Counted from the stretch's first letter, positions 18,875-27,615 are shown. The stretch is DNA of 64,000 bases from Bradyrhizobium sp. JYMT SZCCT0180 (GCF_018130165.1 NZ_JAFCLZ010000006.1:186001-250000); one strand, 5' to 3'. Made by a program: numbers and translations. Notes: generated from the sequence alone by a model not told the origin.

Positions 18875-21232
18875 ATGGACTATTTCCGACGCTTCACCTT
18901 TCTGTTCGCCGCACCGGTCTTTGATACCGACGACCTGGAAGGCCTCCGTTTCAACCAGATCATCACCGAGATCGAGAGATCCGGCTTTGAAGTGGTCCGG
19001 GCGCGCAAGCTCGAGGATGCGGAAATCCAGGTGCAGACCGACGCCGCGATCGGCTGCATGGTGGTCGACTGGGGCAAAAAGGGCCTCGAGGGCAAGACCA
19101 TGGCCCTGATCAATCTGATGCGGCGGCGCGGCCTCGATTTTCCGATCATCCTTTTGATCCGCCGCAAGCGGTTCGAGGACCTGCCGGTCGAGGTGCTGGA
19201 TTTCATCGACGGCTATGTTTTCCTGTCCGAGGAGACCCCGCCCTTCATCGCCAAGAACCTGATCAGCCGCCTGAAGCAATATGCCGAGACCCTGAAGACA
19301 CCGTTCTTCGGCGCCCTCGTCGACTATGCCGAAGAGGGCAACCAGCTATGGACCTGCCCGGGCCACAATGGCGGCGTGTTCTACAGCCGCAGCCCGATCG
19401 GCCGGGTGTTCGTCGAACATCTCGGCGAAGCGGTCTTTCGCGACGACCTCGACAATTCCGTGCTCGACCTCGGCGATCTCCTTACTCACGAAGGCCCGGC
19501 GCTGAAGGCGCAAAAGGAAGCGGCGCAAATCTTCGGCGCCGAGAAGACCTATTTCGTGCTCAACGGCACCTCGACCTCCAACAAGGTGGTGCTGGGGGCG
19601 CTGGTCACCGACGGTGATCTCGTGCTGTTCGACCGCAACAACCACAAGGCGGCCCATCATGGCGCGCTGATGATGGCCGGCGGCATTCCGGTTTACATCC
19701 CCACCGTCCGCAACGCCTGGGGCTTGATCGGTCCGATGCGCTGGGACGCCATTGACGAGACGAGTTTGCGCGAACGCATCCGCAGCCATCCGTTGGTCAA
19801 GGACCCGGAAGCCTGGCGCAAGCCGCGCCCGTTCCGCGTCGCCGTGGTCGAGCAGTGCACCTATGACGGCACGATCCACAGTGCCGAGATGATCCTCAAA
19901 GCGATCGGCCATCTCTGCGATTACATCCTGTTCGACGAGGCCTGGGCCGGCTTCATGAAATTTCATCCGCTCTATGCGGGACGTTTCGCGATGGGATTGT
20001 CCAGTCTCGGCCCCGACGCGCCCGGCATCATCGCGACCCAGTCGACCCACAAGCAGCTGGCGAGCTTCTCGCAGGCCTCGCAGATCCACATCAAGGACCG
20101 CCACATCACCGGCCAGAAGCGTCGCATCGAACACCGGCGCTTCAACGAAAGCTTCATGCAGCACGCCTCGACCTCGCCGTTCTATCCGATCTTCGCCTCG
20201 CTCGATGTCGGCGCGCAGATGATGAAGGGCCGCTCCGGCGAGGTCTTGTGGGACGACACGATCCGGCTCGGCATCGAACTGCGCAAGAAGATGCGCGCGG
20301 TCCGCCGCGAGTTCGAGGAGAAGGAAGCGCGGCCCGAACGCCGCTGGTTCTTCGAGCCCTTCGTGCCCGACCGTGTCGCGATCCCGGACGCCTCGCGCGA
20401 GGGCGCCGTGCACAATGTGGCCTGGGAAACCATCTCCACCGACCTCCTGGTCACCGACCCCACCTATTGGCAGCTTTCGCCGGACCAGCTTTGGCACGGA
20501 TTCCCCGGGCTGACCGCGGGCTTCGCCATGACCGACCCGAACAAGCTGACGGTCCTGACCCCCGGCTTCGACCATGCCACCGGCCGCTATGCCGAGCACG
20601 GCATCCCCGCCCCCGTCGTCGCGCAATATTTGCGCGAGAACCGCATCGTGGCGGAAAAGAACGACCTCAACTCGCTGCTGTTCCTGCTCACCCCGGGCGT
20701 CGAGGCCAGCAAGGCCGGCACGCTGATCTCGGGTCTCGTCGCCTTCAAGAAACTGCACGACGACAACGCGCTGCTGGAAGAGGTGATCCCGGAATTCTAC
20801 CAGCGTCGGCCGAAGCGCTATGCCGGCGTGCGCTTACGCGATCTCTGTGGCGACATGCATCGCTTCTTCCGCGACGCCGGCGTCAGCACGCTGCAGGCCA
20901 GGCAATTCCAGGCCGAGCATCTGCCTGACATCGCCATGTCGCCGCGCGACGCCGCGCGCTATCTGGTTCGCAACGACGTCGACTATCTGCCGATCGACGC
21001 CATCGCCGGCCGCATTGCCACGACGCCGTTCGTGGTCTATCCCCCCGGCATCGCCACCATCGTGCCCGGCGAACGATTGACCGAGCGGGCGCAGCCGATG
21101 ATCGACTACCTCAAAATGTTCGAAACCTGCTTCAACACCTTCCCCGGCTTCGACGTCGAGATTCAGGGCGTCTACAAGGAAGTCGATCCGTCCGGCCGCA
21201 TCCGGCTGCATACCTATGTGGTCTGCGAATGA
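18875..21232 (+). CDS. Orn/Lys/Arg decarboxylase (PLP fold type I)
   Basis: A 785-residue enzyme of the biodegradative ornithine/lysine/arginine decarboxylase family, producing putrescine, cadaverine or agmatine. It has the flavodoxin-like N-terminal wing domain (about 1-130), the PLP domain with NGTSTSNK, DEAWAGF and the Schiff-base lysine K393 in STHKQLASFSQ, and the C-terminal domain ending near VYKEVDPSGRIRLHTYVV. Length fits the family. Choice among the three substrates is not possible from motifs I can see. The ATG at 18875 begins the wing domain directly. It is coupled by ATGA to an acetyltransferase, perhaps acting on the polyamine product. Confidence 0.92.
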   Translation: MDYFRRFTFLFAAPVFDTDDLEGLRFNQIITEIERSGFEVVRARKLEDAEIQVQTDAAIGCMVVDWGKKGLEGKTMALINLMRRRGLDFPIILLIRRKRFEDLPVEVLDFIDGYVFLSEETPPFIAKNLISRLKQYAETLKTPFFGALVDYAEEGNQLWTCPGHNGGVFYSRSPIGRVFVEHLGEAVFRDDLDNSVLDLGDLLTHEGPALKAQKEAAQIFGAEKTYFVLNGTSTSNKVVLGALVTDGDLVLFDRNNHKAAHHGALMMAGGIPVYIPTVRNAWGLIGPMRWDAIDETSLRERIRSHPLVKDPEAWRKPRPFRVAVVEQCTYDGTIHSAEMILKAIGHLCDYILFDEAWAGFMKFHPLYAGRFAMGLSSLGPDAPGIIATQSTHKQLASFSQASQIHIKDRHITGQKRRIEHRRFNESFMQHASTSPFYPIFASLDVGAQMMKGRSGEVLWDDTIRLGIELRKKMRAVRREFEEKEARPERRWFFEPFVPDRVAIPDASREGAVHNVAWETISTDLLVTDPTYWQLSPDQLWHGFPGLTAGFAMTDPNKLTVLTPGFDHATGRYAEHGIPAPVVAQYLRENRIVAEKNDLNSLLFLLTPGVEASKAGTLISGLVAFKKLHDDNALLEEVIPEFYQRRPKRYAGVRLRDLCGDMHRFFRDAGVSTLQARQFQAEHLPDIAMSPRDAARYLVRNDVDYLPIDAIAGRIATTPFVVYPPGIATIVPGERLTERAQPMIDYLKMFETCFNTFPGFDVEIQGVYKEVDPSGRIRLHTYVVCE

Positions 21233-21819
21233 ACCGCCCCGTCGAAACAACGGACCCGGCCGTGACCAGCCAGCAGCCGGTGCTGGTCAGGGCCTCGCGC
21301 GACGGCGATGTCGAGGCGATGCTGGCGATCTACCGGCATCATATCCGCCGCGGCATCGAGGAAGGCGTCGACGACAGCGGCACGCCGGAGCCGGAGGACC
21401 TGCGCGACCGGCGCAAGAATTTGCGCAGCCAGCGCCTGCCGCATCTGGTGGCTGTTTGCGCCGGCGATGTGGTCGGCTACGCTTACGTCGTGCTGTTTCG
21501 CAAGCGGCCGGCCTATCGCTACGCCGTCAAGCATTCGATCTATGTGCATCGCGAGCATCAGGGCCGCGGCGTCGGACGGCTGTTGTTGCGGGAGCTGATC
21601 GATGTCTGCGCCGCGGCCGGGTTCCGGCAGATGATCGGCTATATCGATTCCGACAACACGGCCTCGCTCGCGCTGCACGAAAAATTCGGCTTCATCCGGG
21701 CCGGCCTGCTGCCCGGCGTCGCCTATCGCTACGGCCGCTGGGCCGACACCGTCATGGTGCAACGTTCGCTCGCCGCCGGTTCAACCGCGCCGCCGCTGAT
21801 TTCCAGCCCGGGGCGGTGA
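21229..21819 (+). CDS. GNAT N-acetyltransferase (phosphinothricin acetyltransferase-like)
   Basis: A 196-residue acetyl-CoA-dependent acetyltransferase. The acetyl-CoA loop is visible as HQGRGVGRLLL, followed by CAAAGFRQMIGYIDSDNTASLALHEKFGF, typical of the PAT-like GNAT group. The first ATG overlaps the decarboxylase stop as ATGA, so the genes are translationally coupled; a polyamine or amino-acid substrate is an inference from that. Its 3' end overlaps the convergent TfoX-N gene by 39 bp. Confidence 0.88.
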   Translation: MNRPVETTDPAVTSQQPVLVRASRDGDVEAMLAIYRHHIRRGIEEGVDDSGTPEPEDLRDRRKNLRSQRLPHLVAVCAGDVVGYAYVVLFRKRPAYRYAVKHSIYVHREHQGRGVGRLLLRELIDVCAAAGFRQMIGYIDSDNTASLALHEKFGFIRAGLLPGVAYRYGRWADTVMVQRSLAAGSTAPPLISSPGR

Positions 21820-22170
21820 ATCGTCCCGCCCCCGCTTCGCCGCAACCCGATGCGCCGCCGCCAGCGCAGCTCGCGCCCAGACGATCAGCTCATCGGGTTC
21901 GTCGAACAGCCGCTCCGGCACGCGCCAGAACGAAAGGTCGATCATGGCGCCCTTCTTCGCATAGTTGAGCGGTGGAAACGCCTCGGCTTCCTTGAAGATC
22001 TCCCGGTTCTCGTCATCGACCCGGAAATACAGCGTGTTGTCAGTCACCATGGCGAACATCACGCCGTCGCAGAACACGCCGGTCTTGCCGAACATCCGCC
22101 GCATGCTGACGCGGCCGAGCGGTGCCAGCTGCTCGCGCAGAAATTCGGCATAGGTGGCGCTGGCGACCAT
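21781..22170 (-). CDS. TfoX N-terminal domain protein
   Basis: A 129-residue protein with the TfoX_N pattern: TYAEFLREQLAPLG, then MRRMFGKTGVFCDGVMFAMV and TLYFRVDDENREIF. In gamma-proteobacteria the full-length TfoX activates competence genes. Here only the N-terminal domain plus a basic tail is present and the role is unknown. It follows the aldo/keto reductase stop by 4 bp on the same strand, so the two are probably co-transcribed. Confidence 0.88.
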   Translation of the reverse strand: MVASATYAEFLREQLAPLGRVSMRRMFGKTGVFCDGVMFAMVTDNTLYFRVDDENREIFKEAEAFPPLNYAKKGAMIDLSFWRVPERLFDEPDELIVWARAALAAAHRVAAKRGRDDSPPRAGNQRRRG

Positions 22171-22174
22171 CCAG

Positions 22175-23173
22175 TCACCGCGCCTCGCCGTCGAACGCCT
22201 GCCGCAGCGCTGACAGCCGGTCGAGCGCCGCCTGCGGCAGCGGGCCTTTCTCGACCGCGGCGAATGCGCCCTCGAATTCCTGCGGCGTCGCCATGCCGAC
22301 CAGGATGGTGCCCATCGCCGGGTGCGACAGCGCAAACCGCGTCGCGGCTTCGGTCAGGCTGGAAGCAAACCCCTCCTCCACCAGCGGCATCAGACGGCGG
22401 GCGCGCTCGATATCGGCATCGTAGCTCATGGCTGAGCCGATCGGCTCGGGCGCCGGGCTTGCGATCGGATGCCGCGCGGCCGAGCCCGACAGGGCGCCGC
22501 CGGCCAGCACGCGGATGCCGACGACGCCGACGCCGGCCGCCCGTGTGCGATCAAACAAGCGCGCATAATCCTGCGCCGGATAATTTTTCGGCAATTCTTC
22601 GGCGGCGGATGGATTGAGCATGTTGTAGACGATCTGCGCGCTGTCGAAGACGCCGGCATCGATCACCTGATGCAGCGCCGCGGTGTCGCCGACCGCCGAA
22701 ATCCCCAAATATCGAATCTTGCCTTGCTGACGCAGCTGCTCGAACGCCGGCACCACCTCGTCCAGCACCTGCCGCGCGCTCAGCGCCGACCCGCCGCCGG
22801 AAACGGTAATCGGATTGTGCAGGTGAAAGATGTCGACGCGATCAAGACCAAGCCGCGCCAGACTGCCTTCGAGCGACGTGGTAATGGCGTCAGCAATGCG
22901 GCCGAACGCATCGGGCGGTATTCGGACCTTGGTGCCGACGATGGCGCCCGCCGGCTTCAGCTTTTGCAGAACACGGCCAAGGTTCTTTTCCGATTCACCG
23001 TCGCCGTACAGCACCGCGGTGTCGAAATAATTCACGCCGACATCGATCGCGCGCGCGACGGCGCGCTCCTGGTCGGCCGGTTCGCCGCGCACCATCACGC
23101 CGCCGACGGCGCCGCACCCAAAGCCCAGCACCGAGAGCTGCATTCCCGTGCGCCCAAAAACCCGCAATTGCAT
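22175..23173 (-). CDS. Aldo/keto reductase
   Basis: A 332-residue NADPH-dependent reductase with the AKR tetrad D51 and Y56 (FDTAVLYGDGE), K82 (VGTKVRI) and H119 (FHLHNP). The C-terminal cofactor segment is present (GTILVGMATPQEFE). The ATG at 23173 has a strong GGAGG site 8 bases upstream. It differs clearly from the other aldo/keto reductase in this window, so they are not a recent duplication. Confidence 0.9.
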   Translation of the reverse strand: MQLRVFGRTGMQLSVLGFGCGAVGGVMVRGEPADQERAVARAIDVGVNYFDTAVLYGDGESEKNLGRVLQKLKPAGAIVGTKVRIPPDAFGRIADAITTSLEGSLARLGLDRVDIFHLHNPITVSGGGSALSARQVLDEVVPAFEQLRQQGKIRYLGISAVGDTAALHQVIDAGVFDSAQIVYNMLNPSAAEELPKNYPAQDYARLFDRTRAAGVGVVGIRVLAGGALSGSAARHPIASPAPEPIGSAMSYDADIERARRLMPLVEEGFASSLTEAATRFALSHPAMGTILVGMATPQEFEGAFAAVEKGPLPQAALDRLSALRQAFDGEAR

Positions 23174-23340
23174 CGCTGTTCCTCCGGCTGCTCGCACAAT
23201 ACTCGAAATTTGCGCCCCGGGGTAATTGGCGGCCGACACAATGCAAGTTTGCGTTTCGGAGTTGCGGGATCGGCAAAACTGACGCAGAGTTTGGGCCTGA
23301 GCCGGAAATCAACCGGCGAGTATCAAACGAGGAGCACGCC

Positions 23341-23655
23341 ATGATCAAGGTAAGCGTCATGTATCCAAACACGCCGGGGGCGCGCTTCGACCACGATTAT
23401 TACCGCGACAAGCACATGCCGCTCGTCAAGGCGCGCATGGGCGATGCCTGCAAGTCCTACACGGTGGACAAGGGCCTCGGCGGCGGTGCGCCCGGTGCGC
23501 CCGCAACCTATGTCGGGATGTGTCACATCTTCGCCGACTCGGTCGAGGCCTTCCAGGCCGGCTTTGGGCCTCACGCCAAGGAGATCATGGGCGACATCAA
23601 GAACTACACCGACATCGCCCCGGTCATGCAGATCAGCGAAGTCGTCGTCGGCTGA
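23341..23655 (+). CDS. EthD-family small protein
   Basis: A 104-residue ferredoxin-fold protein of the EthD/dimeric alpha-beta barrel family. The hallmarks are MIKVSVMYPN at the start, FDHDYYRDKHMPLV with conserved His, and a C-terminal PVMQISEVVVG strand. EthD itself assists ether degradation in Rhodococcus, but most homologues have no known role. It stands alone. Confidence 0.9.
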   Translation: MIKVSVMYPNTPGARFDHDYYRDKHMPLVKARMGDACKSYTVDKGLGGGAPGAPATYVGMCHIFADSVEAFQAGFGPHAKEIMGDIKNYTDIAPVMQISEVVVG

Positions 23656-23671
23656 CGGCGGCTGCGCAACT

Positions 23672-23822
23672 GCGTGGGGTGGGTCAGGTGACTTATTCGC
23701 CGTAGCTCGCAAAGAGAAGGCGTAAGCCGTAACCCACCGCCGACGCGAGTACGAACAGCGGTGGGTTACGCGGAGTTTATCACCGGGGCGCCTTGCACGG
23801 CTCCGGTGGCAACCCACTCTAA
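23672..23822. repeat. Intergenic GGTGGGTTACG-type repeat with stem-loop
   Basis: The core is a perfect 12-bp inverted repeat, GTAACCCACCGC (23729-23740) and GCGGTGGGTTAC (23758-23769), with further weaker GGTGGGT/ACCCACT copies at each end. This matches a dispersed repeat style common in Bradyrhizobium intergenic DNA. The rest of the gap to 24093 holds nothing I recognise. Confidence 0.65.
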
Positions 23823-24093
23823 GCATTAACCTTATTTGTGCCTGGTCAAGCGCTGAAGCGTGTGATGGGAAAGCCAATTCGGACTACCCCCAAAGAAGCA
23901 GGTTCGCTCCACGATGTTCATTGCGGAAACCCCGATGTCTCGGCATCATTTTCAAACGCTGCCGGACATCGCCCCCCAGTAAAACATCTGGCAGCGCACC
24001 CCAAGAAGCCGCGTCGGGCCTCAGCTCTTTCCCCAAGGAGCTGGGGCTCTTTATGTTGTGGTGCCTCATGTTGAAGTGCCCTGGAAAACCTTC

Positions 24094-24810
24094 ATGCCTA
24101 AAATCACGATCATCGAAACCGGCGTCGTCTCGCCTGCCAATCGCGCGCGGCACGGCTCCTTCCCCCAGATGTTCGAACGGCTGCTTGGCGAGGCGGATGC
24201 GTCGGCGAGCTTTGCGACGGTCCGGCTTGCCGACGGCGAAGCGCTGCCCGATCCCGCCGGCCTCGAAGCCATTCTGCTCACGGGATCGTCAGCCGGCGTC
24301 TACGACGATCTCGACTGGATCGCACCGCTCGAGCGCTTTGTATGCGCGGCGTATGAGGCGAGAATTCCAATGGCCGGAATCTGCTTCGGCCATCAATTGA
24401 TCGCGCAGGCGCTCGGCGGAACGGTGCGCAAATCGGAAAAGGGCTGGGGCATCGGGCGCCACGTCTATGACGTCGTGCCCGGCAACGGCGTGGTCGACGG
24501 CGATAGGCTAGCGATTCCCGCCTCGCATCAGGACCAGGTCATCGCGCCGCCCACGGGGGCGACAACCATATTCCATTCGCAGTTTACGCCGCACGCGGGC
24601 CTTCTCTATGCGAACGGCGTAACGCTGTCCGTGCAGCCGCATCCCGAATTCACCACGGCCTTTGCGCATGTCTGTTGCGAAAAAGCCGGTCAGAACAGCG
24701 CTCCCGAACCGCTGGTCGCGGCGGCCAAGGCTTCGCTCGAGCAGCCCCTCGACAGCCCCGACCTCGGCCGCGCCATCGCGCGCCTTCTGGCGAGGCCGCG
24801 CACAGCGTGA
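24094..24810 (+). CDS. Class I glutamine amidotransferase-like protein
   Basis: A 238-residue single-domain GATase1 protein. The nucleophile elbow is GICFGHQL with C97, and the catalytic His-Glu pair lies in QPHPEF. No synthetase domain is fused, so it belongs to the stand-alone group that includes gamma-glutamyl hydrolases acting on polyamine conjugates and other GMP-synthase-like amidases. The ATG at 24094 begins the fold directly; an upstream in-frame start adds 12 unconvincing residues. Confidence 0.88.
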   Translation: MPKITIIETGVVSPANRARHGSFPQMFERLLGEADASASFATVRLADGEALPDPAGLEAILLTGSSAGVYDDLDWIAPLERFVCAAYEARIPMAGICFGHQLIAQALGGTVRKSEKGWGIGRHVYDVVPGNGVVDGDRLAIPASHQDQVIAPPTGATTIFHSQFTPHAGLLYANGVTLSVQPHPEFTTAFAHVCCEKAGQNSAPEPLVAAAKASLEQPLDSPDLGRAIARLLARPRTA

Positions 24811-24822
24811 TCGATTGTGGTG

Positions 24823-24969
24823 CTATGTATCCCCGCCAGGACCGCCTATCGAATTCTCGGGATTGCCGTCTGCATTCGGCTTCACCTTCGTCCCCTGACG
24901 AACGGCGAAGGCGATAAATCCCACCAGCGCGCACAACGCCAGCAGGGGTCCCAACCAATTCGGCATCAT
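24823..24969 (-). CDS. Small single-pass membrane protein (48 aa)
   Basis: A tiny protein with one transmembrane helix (LGPLLALCALVGFIAFAV) at about residues 5-22 and a hydrophilic glycine-rich tail. A GGAGG site lies just upstream of tandem ATGs (24969 and 24966), which supports translation. No family recognised. It converges on the amidotransferase gene. Confidence 0.55.
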   Translation of the reverse strand: MMPNWLGPLLALCALVGFIAFAVRQGTKVKPNADGNPENSIGGPGGDT

Positions 24970-25098
24970 CGTCCTCCGCCTCGTTTTGCACCAAGCACTC
25001 ACACGACGCATGTTTCGTGCCCGTAGAGCGCCGCGAAACCCACCAGACCCAAGACCTATGGGCTTGGCTTCGTGAGGATCACCGCATCGTTGGACTCG

Positions 25099-25284
25099 CT
25101 ATTGGGCATATGGGTTCAACCTGGGAAGTCCCTGTTTCCAATTGACCCATTCCTCAGCGTCCCGCAGCGACACAAAATCCGCGATCGGAATGTCCACAAT
25201 GTCGGCGCGACGCTCCGTCACACGCCAGCCGCTCCACCATCCTACGTCTGTCGCCCGACCGACCCCGCGAAACGGTGAACCCAC
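25099..25284 (-). CDS. Possible small ORF overlapping the zincin gene end
   Basis: A GTG-initiated 61-residue frame overlaps the last 43 bases of the upstream gene. The second half (RADIVDIPIADFVSLRDAEEW) has protein-like composition, the first half does not. It could be a small downstream gene or the original C-terminus of the zincin-like protein displaced by a frameshift. Weak support. Confidence 0.25.
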   Translation of the reverse strand: MGSPFRGVGRATDVGWWSGWRVTERRADIVDIPIADFVSLRDAEEWVNWKQGLPRLNPYAQ

Positions 25285-25934
25285 ATTCGCACCGCCCGCA
25301 ACTTCAACGTAAATCGATGGACCCAGTCTGGTGCTCCCAGATAGCGCAGTGCTTCAACTTGTCCCTGAACCTCGCGCTGCTCAAAGCTCGCATCGGAAAA
25401 GTAGTCATGGTTCCCGGCGTACCACTCCAATGTCCGTGCGACCTCTTCCCGCAAGACTTCGGCATGCGGCAACTTGGTAACAAAGTTGAGTTCTCGCCGC
25501 ATACAGATCGCTTCGATTCGGGCGCGCTTCTTTTCATCATCATAGCCGATGCCCCATCCTTCTAACCTTGCGTGGGTGGCTTCGTGGATGATTGTGGTTG
25601 CGATCCGTTCGGGTGTCGTTGTTTCAAGGAGGACATAACGCTCGTCAAACACGCAAGCCTTCAGCGACCGGTCATAAGATGCAAGACCGCTTGGGAGTAA
25701 GTTTACCCATATTCGTTCCAGGTTATCGATGACGCGGGAATAGTGCAGCGAATCGTGACGTTCGATCAGTCGGAGTGCATCCTCGACGCGGGCTAGGCCG
25801 GGCCAGGGCTCACTTTCCATCGTCCCCACCCAAAGTCCGTCAACATCTCGGCTCTTTGAAAACCATAGCCCGAGCCTGTCGATGACGGCGGGCTTTCTGG
25901 CCCGCAAATCCCGCCGCTTCTTCCGTTGCTCCAA
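25242..25934 (-). CDS. Hypothetical protein with HEATH zinc-metallopeptidase motif
   Basis: I do not recognise the family. The 230-residue protein has a basic N-terminus (EQRKKRRDLRARK) and a central helix TTIIHEATHARLEGWG with an H-E-x2-H motif at about residues 116-120, followed by an acidic/basic region (DDEKKRARIEAICMRRE) that could supply a third metal ligand. No signal peptide or membrane helix is seen, so it is probably cytoplasmic. It stands alone beside a repeat cluster, in a locally lower-GC stretch, which suggests acquisition. Peptidase activity is only an inference from the motif. Confidence 0.7.
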   Translation of the reverse strand: MEQRKKRRDLRARKPAVIDRLGLWFSKSRDVDGLWVGTMESEPWPGLARVEDALRLIERHDSLHYSRVIDNLERIWVNLLPSGLASYDRSLKACVFDERYVLLETTTPERIATTIIHEATHARLEGWGIGYDDEKKRARIEAICMRRELNFVTKLPHAEVLREEVARTLEWYAGNHDYFSDASFEQREVQGQVEALRYLGAPDWVHRFTLKLRAVRMWVHRFAGSVGRQT

Positions 25935-26149
25935 GCGTCGACCCTTCTTCGTGGCTCTACCGCGTTTGACGATTGATAGGCGAACCTGCCTTTCGGGATG
26001 CTTAGAAGCTTATTTCAAATCGTATCGAATATCGGGGTCCTATCGGTAGACCGTCGACTACCCCGCCGGCCCGACGGGCAAATCACTTCCGATTGTCAGA
26101 AGTCATGTCAAGTCAAAAGTTTCTGAAAATCAACAATATTTCTGTTGTC

Positions 26150-26540
26150 GTCCGACCCAAATCAGTGCGCATCTATCGCCATCCCGTCCCACTCAGAGGG
26201 GCGTCGGCCGTCGTCACGACGAGGGGCGGGTTGCGGTGGACGTTGAGGTTGCGATGGACGGTCGTGGCTGAAGCGTACGGCAAAAGCGTGTGGTCCTGGC
26301 GCCCGTAACGGCGTCAAGTCTTTCGGGAGCCAACGCTTCCGAGGGGCGACGGTGGCAATAGAGGCCGTCTCACCGGGGAGAGCGCGTCATAAGCCGTAAA
26401 GCCATTGCGCAGGGAATGTCGGATGTTCTCCGCTGCCCTGTATGCTCATGTGCAGCATTCTTATGCACAATCGCACATGAGACCGCGGGTGCAGCGCGCA
26501 TCCGGCATTCCCTGCGCCCTCTGATTGGAGGGCAAGGAAA
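26150..26540. repeat. Dispersed Bradyrhizobium-type repeat with long hairpin
   Basis: This non-coding segment (boundaries approximate) resembles a repeat family I remember from many Bradyrhizobium intergenic regions: a GGGCGGGTTGCGGTGGACG section, then a stem-loop with 19-nt arms at 26407-26425 and 26499-26517 (18 of 19 pair), enclosing a second small hairpin with CTCATGTGC and GCACATGAG. A short open frame across it has no credible start. Identification is from memory. Confidence 0.65.
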
Positions 26541-26595
26541 TTACTGGCATAGCTCGGGCGCAATGCGTCGCGAGATCGCTAACACATATTCAGGT

Positions 26596-26715
26596 GTCGT
26601 CACCCGCCCGAGTGCGCAATTGCGCACGGGGGGCGGGTGACCCAGTATTCCAGAGACAACGATGATTGAACCGAGAAGCCGCGGCGTAATGGATCCCCGC
26701 CTGCGCGGGGATGAC
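26596..26715. repeat. Palindromic repeat, second copy of the element at 61.6 kb (inverted)
   Basis: The centre (26648-26686) matches the centre of the repeat at 61596-61696 on the opposite strand at 31 of 39 positions, flanked by degenerate GTCA-CCCGC arms. Inside the left part a further hairpin forms around GTGCGCAATTGCGCAC. Confidence 0.75.
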
Positions 26716-26741
26716 AGTATTGGGCGGAGCCGCTCTGTCAG

Positions 26742-26825
26742 CGTCATTGCGAGGAGCGAAGCGACGAAGCAATCCATCCCTCTGCAGGCGGCGCGATGGA
26801 TTGCTTCGCTTCGCTCGCAATGACG
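26742..26825. repeat. Palindromic repeat (CGTCATTGCGAG family)
   Basis: The arms start CGTCATTGCGAGGAGCGAAG on one side and end CGCTTCGCTCGCAATGACG on the other, around a short loop. The same element occurs at 53528-53608. It lies just downstream of the minus-strand DUF599 gene and may act as a transcription end. Confidence 0.85.
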
Positions 26826-26846
26826 TGGAGAGAGCTCCTGTTCCCC

Positions 26847-27524
26847 TCAGCTCCCCATCGCCTTCCACGCATTGGACGCAAACTGCCGGCGCCAGGTGAC
26901 AATCACGACCATCGCTGTCGTGACGAACAACACCCATGGGCTGACGAACCAGCCGAGATAGCCGAGCGCAAAGAAGAACGAGCGCTGGCCGCGATTGAAA
27001 TGCTGGCCGGCGGATTCGAACAATCGGGTGGTGCGGATGACATGGGCTTCCGCCTCGGGGGTGCCTTTTTCCGAGGCTGGCGGCATCGCGCCGAGCAGGA
27101 TGGCGACATAGTTGAACAGGCGATAGGACCAGGAAAACTTGAAGAAGGCGTAGATGAAGATCAGGATCAGCCCGACGCATTTAATTTCCCACAAAGCGGG
27201 CGAGGGGCTGAGATCGATCGGCAGCGCGCCCAGCACCGCCAGCGCATCATTGGTGGCGCGCAGCAGCGCCAGCCCGCCGCCGATCGCGATCAGGCTGCTG
27301 GAGGCAAAAAACGCCGTGCCGTTCTGCAACGAGGCCATGATCTGCATGTCGACCATGCGGGTTTCGCGATCGAGCAGGTTTCGTATCCAGACCTCGCGAT
27401 AGATATGCATGCGGGCGGACAGGCTGTCCCGGCCGTAGGCGGTACGTTCAAGGGTGAAGGCATAAACCGTCCACTCCACGACGAAGAACGTGATGGCCGC
27501 GATATCGACCCAGTATCCGGTCAT
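26847..27524 (-). CDS. DUF599 family membrane protein
   Basis: A 225-residue inner-membrane protein with about four transmembrane helices: near 5-25, a pair between about 70 and 95, one near 112-135, and one near 190-212. The family pattern is seen in WIRNLLDRETRMVDMQ and GQHFNRGQRSFFFALGYLGWFVSPW. Function unknown across the family. Confidence 0.88.
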   Translation of the reverse strand: MTGYWVDIAAITFFVVEWTVYAFTLERTAYGRDSLSARMHIYREVWIRNLLDRETRMVDMQIMASLQNGTAFFASSSLIAIGGGLALLRATNDALAVLGALPIDLSPSPALWEIKCVGLILIFIYAFFKFSWSYRLFNYVAILLGAMPPASEKGTPEAEAHVIRTTRLFESAGQHFNRGQRSFFFALGYLGWFVSPWVLFVTTAMVVIVTWRRQFASNAWKAMGS

Positions 27525-27571
27525 GCTGCATTCCCCGTCGTCGTCGCTTGGTCACGGCATCTAGGTTTGAC

Positions 27572-27615
27572 GCGTTTTCTTGACGCGAACCGGTGCCCAC
27601 TTCGCTGGAAAACGC
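27572..27615. repeat. Short palindromic repeat (GCGTTTTC...GAAAACGC)
   Basis: GCGTTTTC and GAAAACGC bracket CGAACCGGTGCCCACTTCG, a known style of dispersed element in Rhizobiales. It lies in the divergent region between the DUF599 and glutathione transferase genes. Confidence 0.75.

Noticed and set aside
23838..24074. Short plus-strand frame upstream of the glutamine amidotransferase
   Set aside because: No start context or domain; it overlaps the gene leader.
26093..26308. 71-codon frame in the repeat cluster
   Set aside because: It lies within a dispersed non-coding repeat and its Arg/Trp-rich translation is typical of such repeats, not of a protein.
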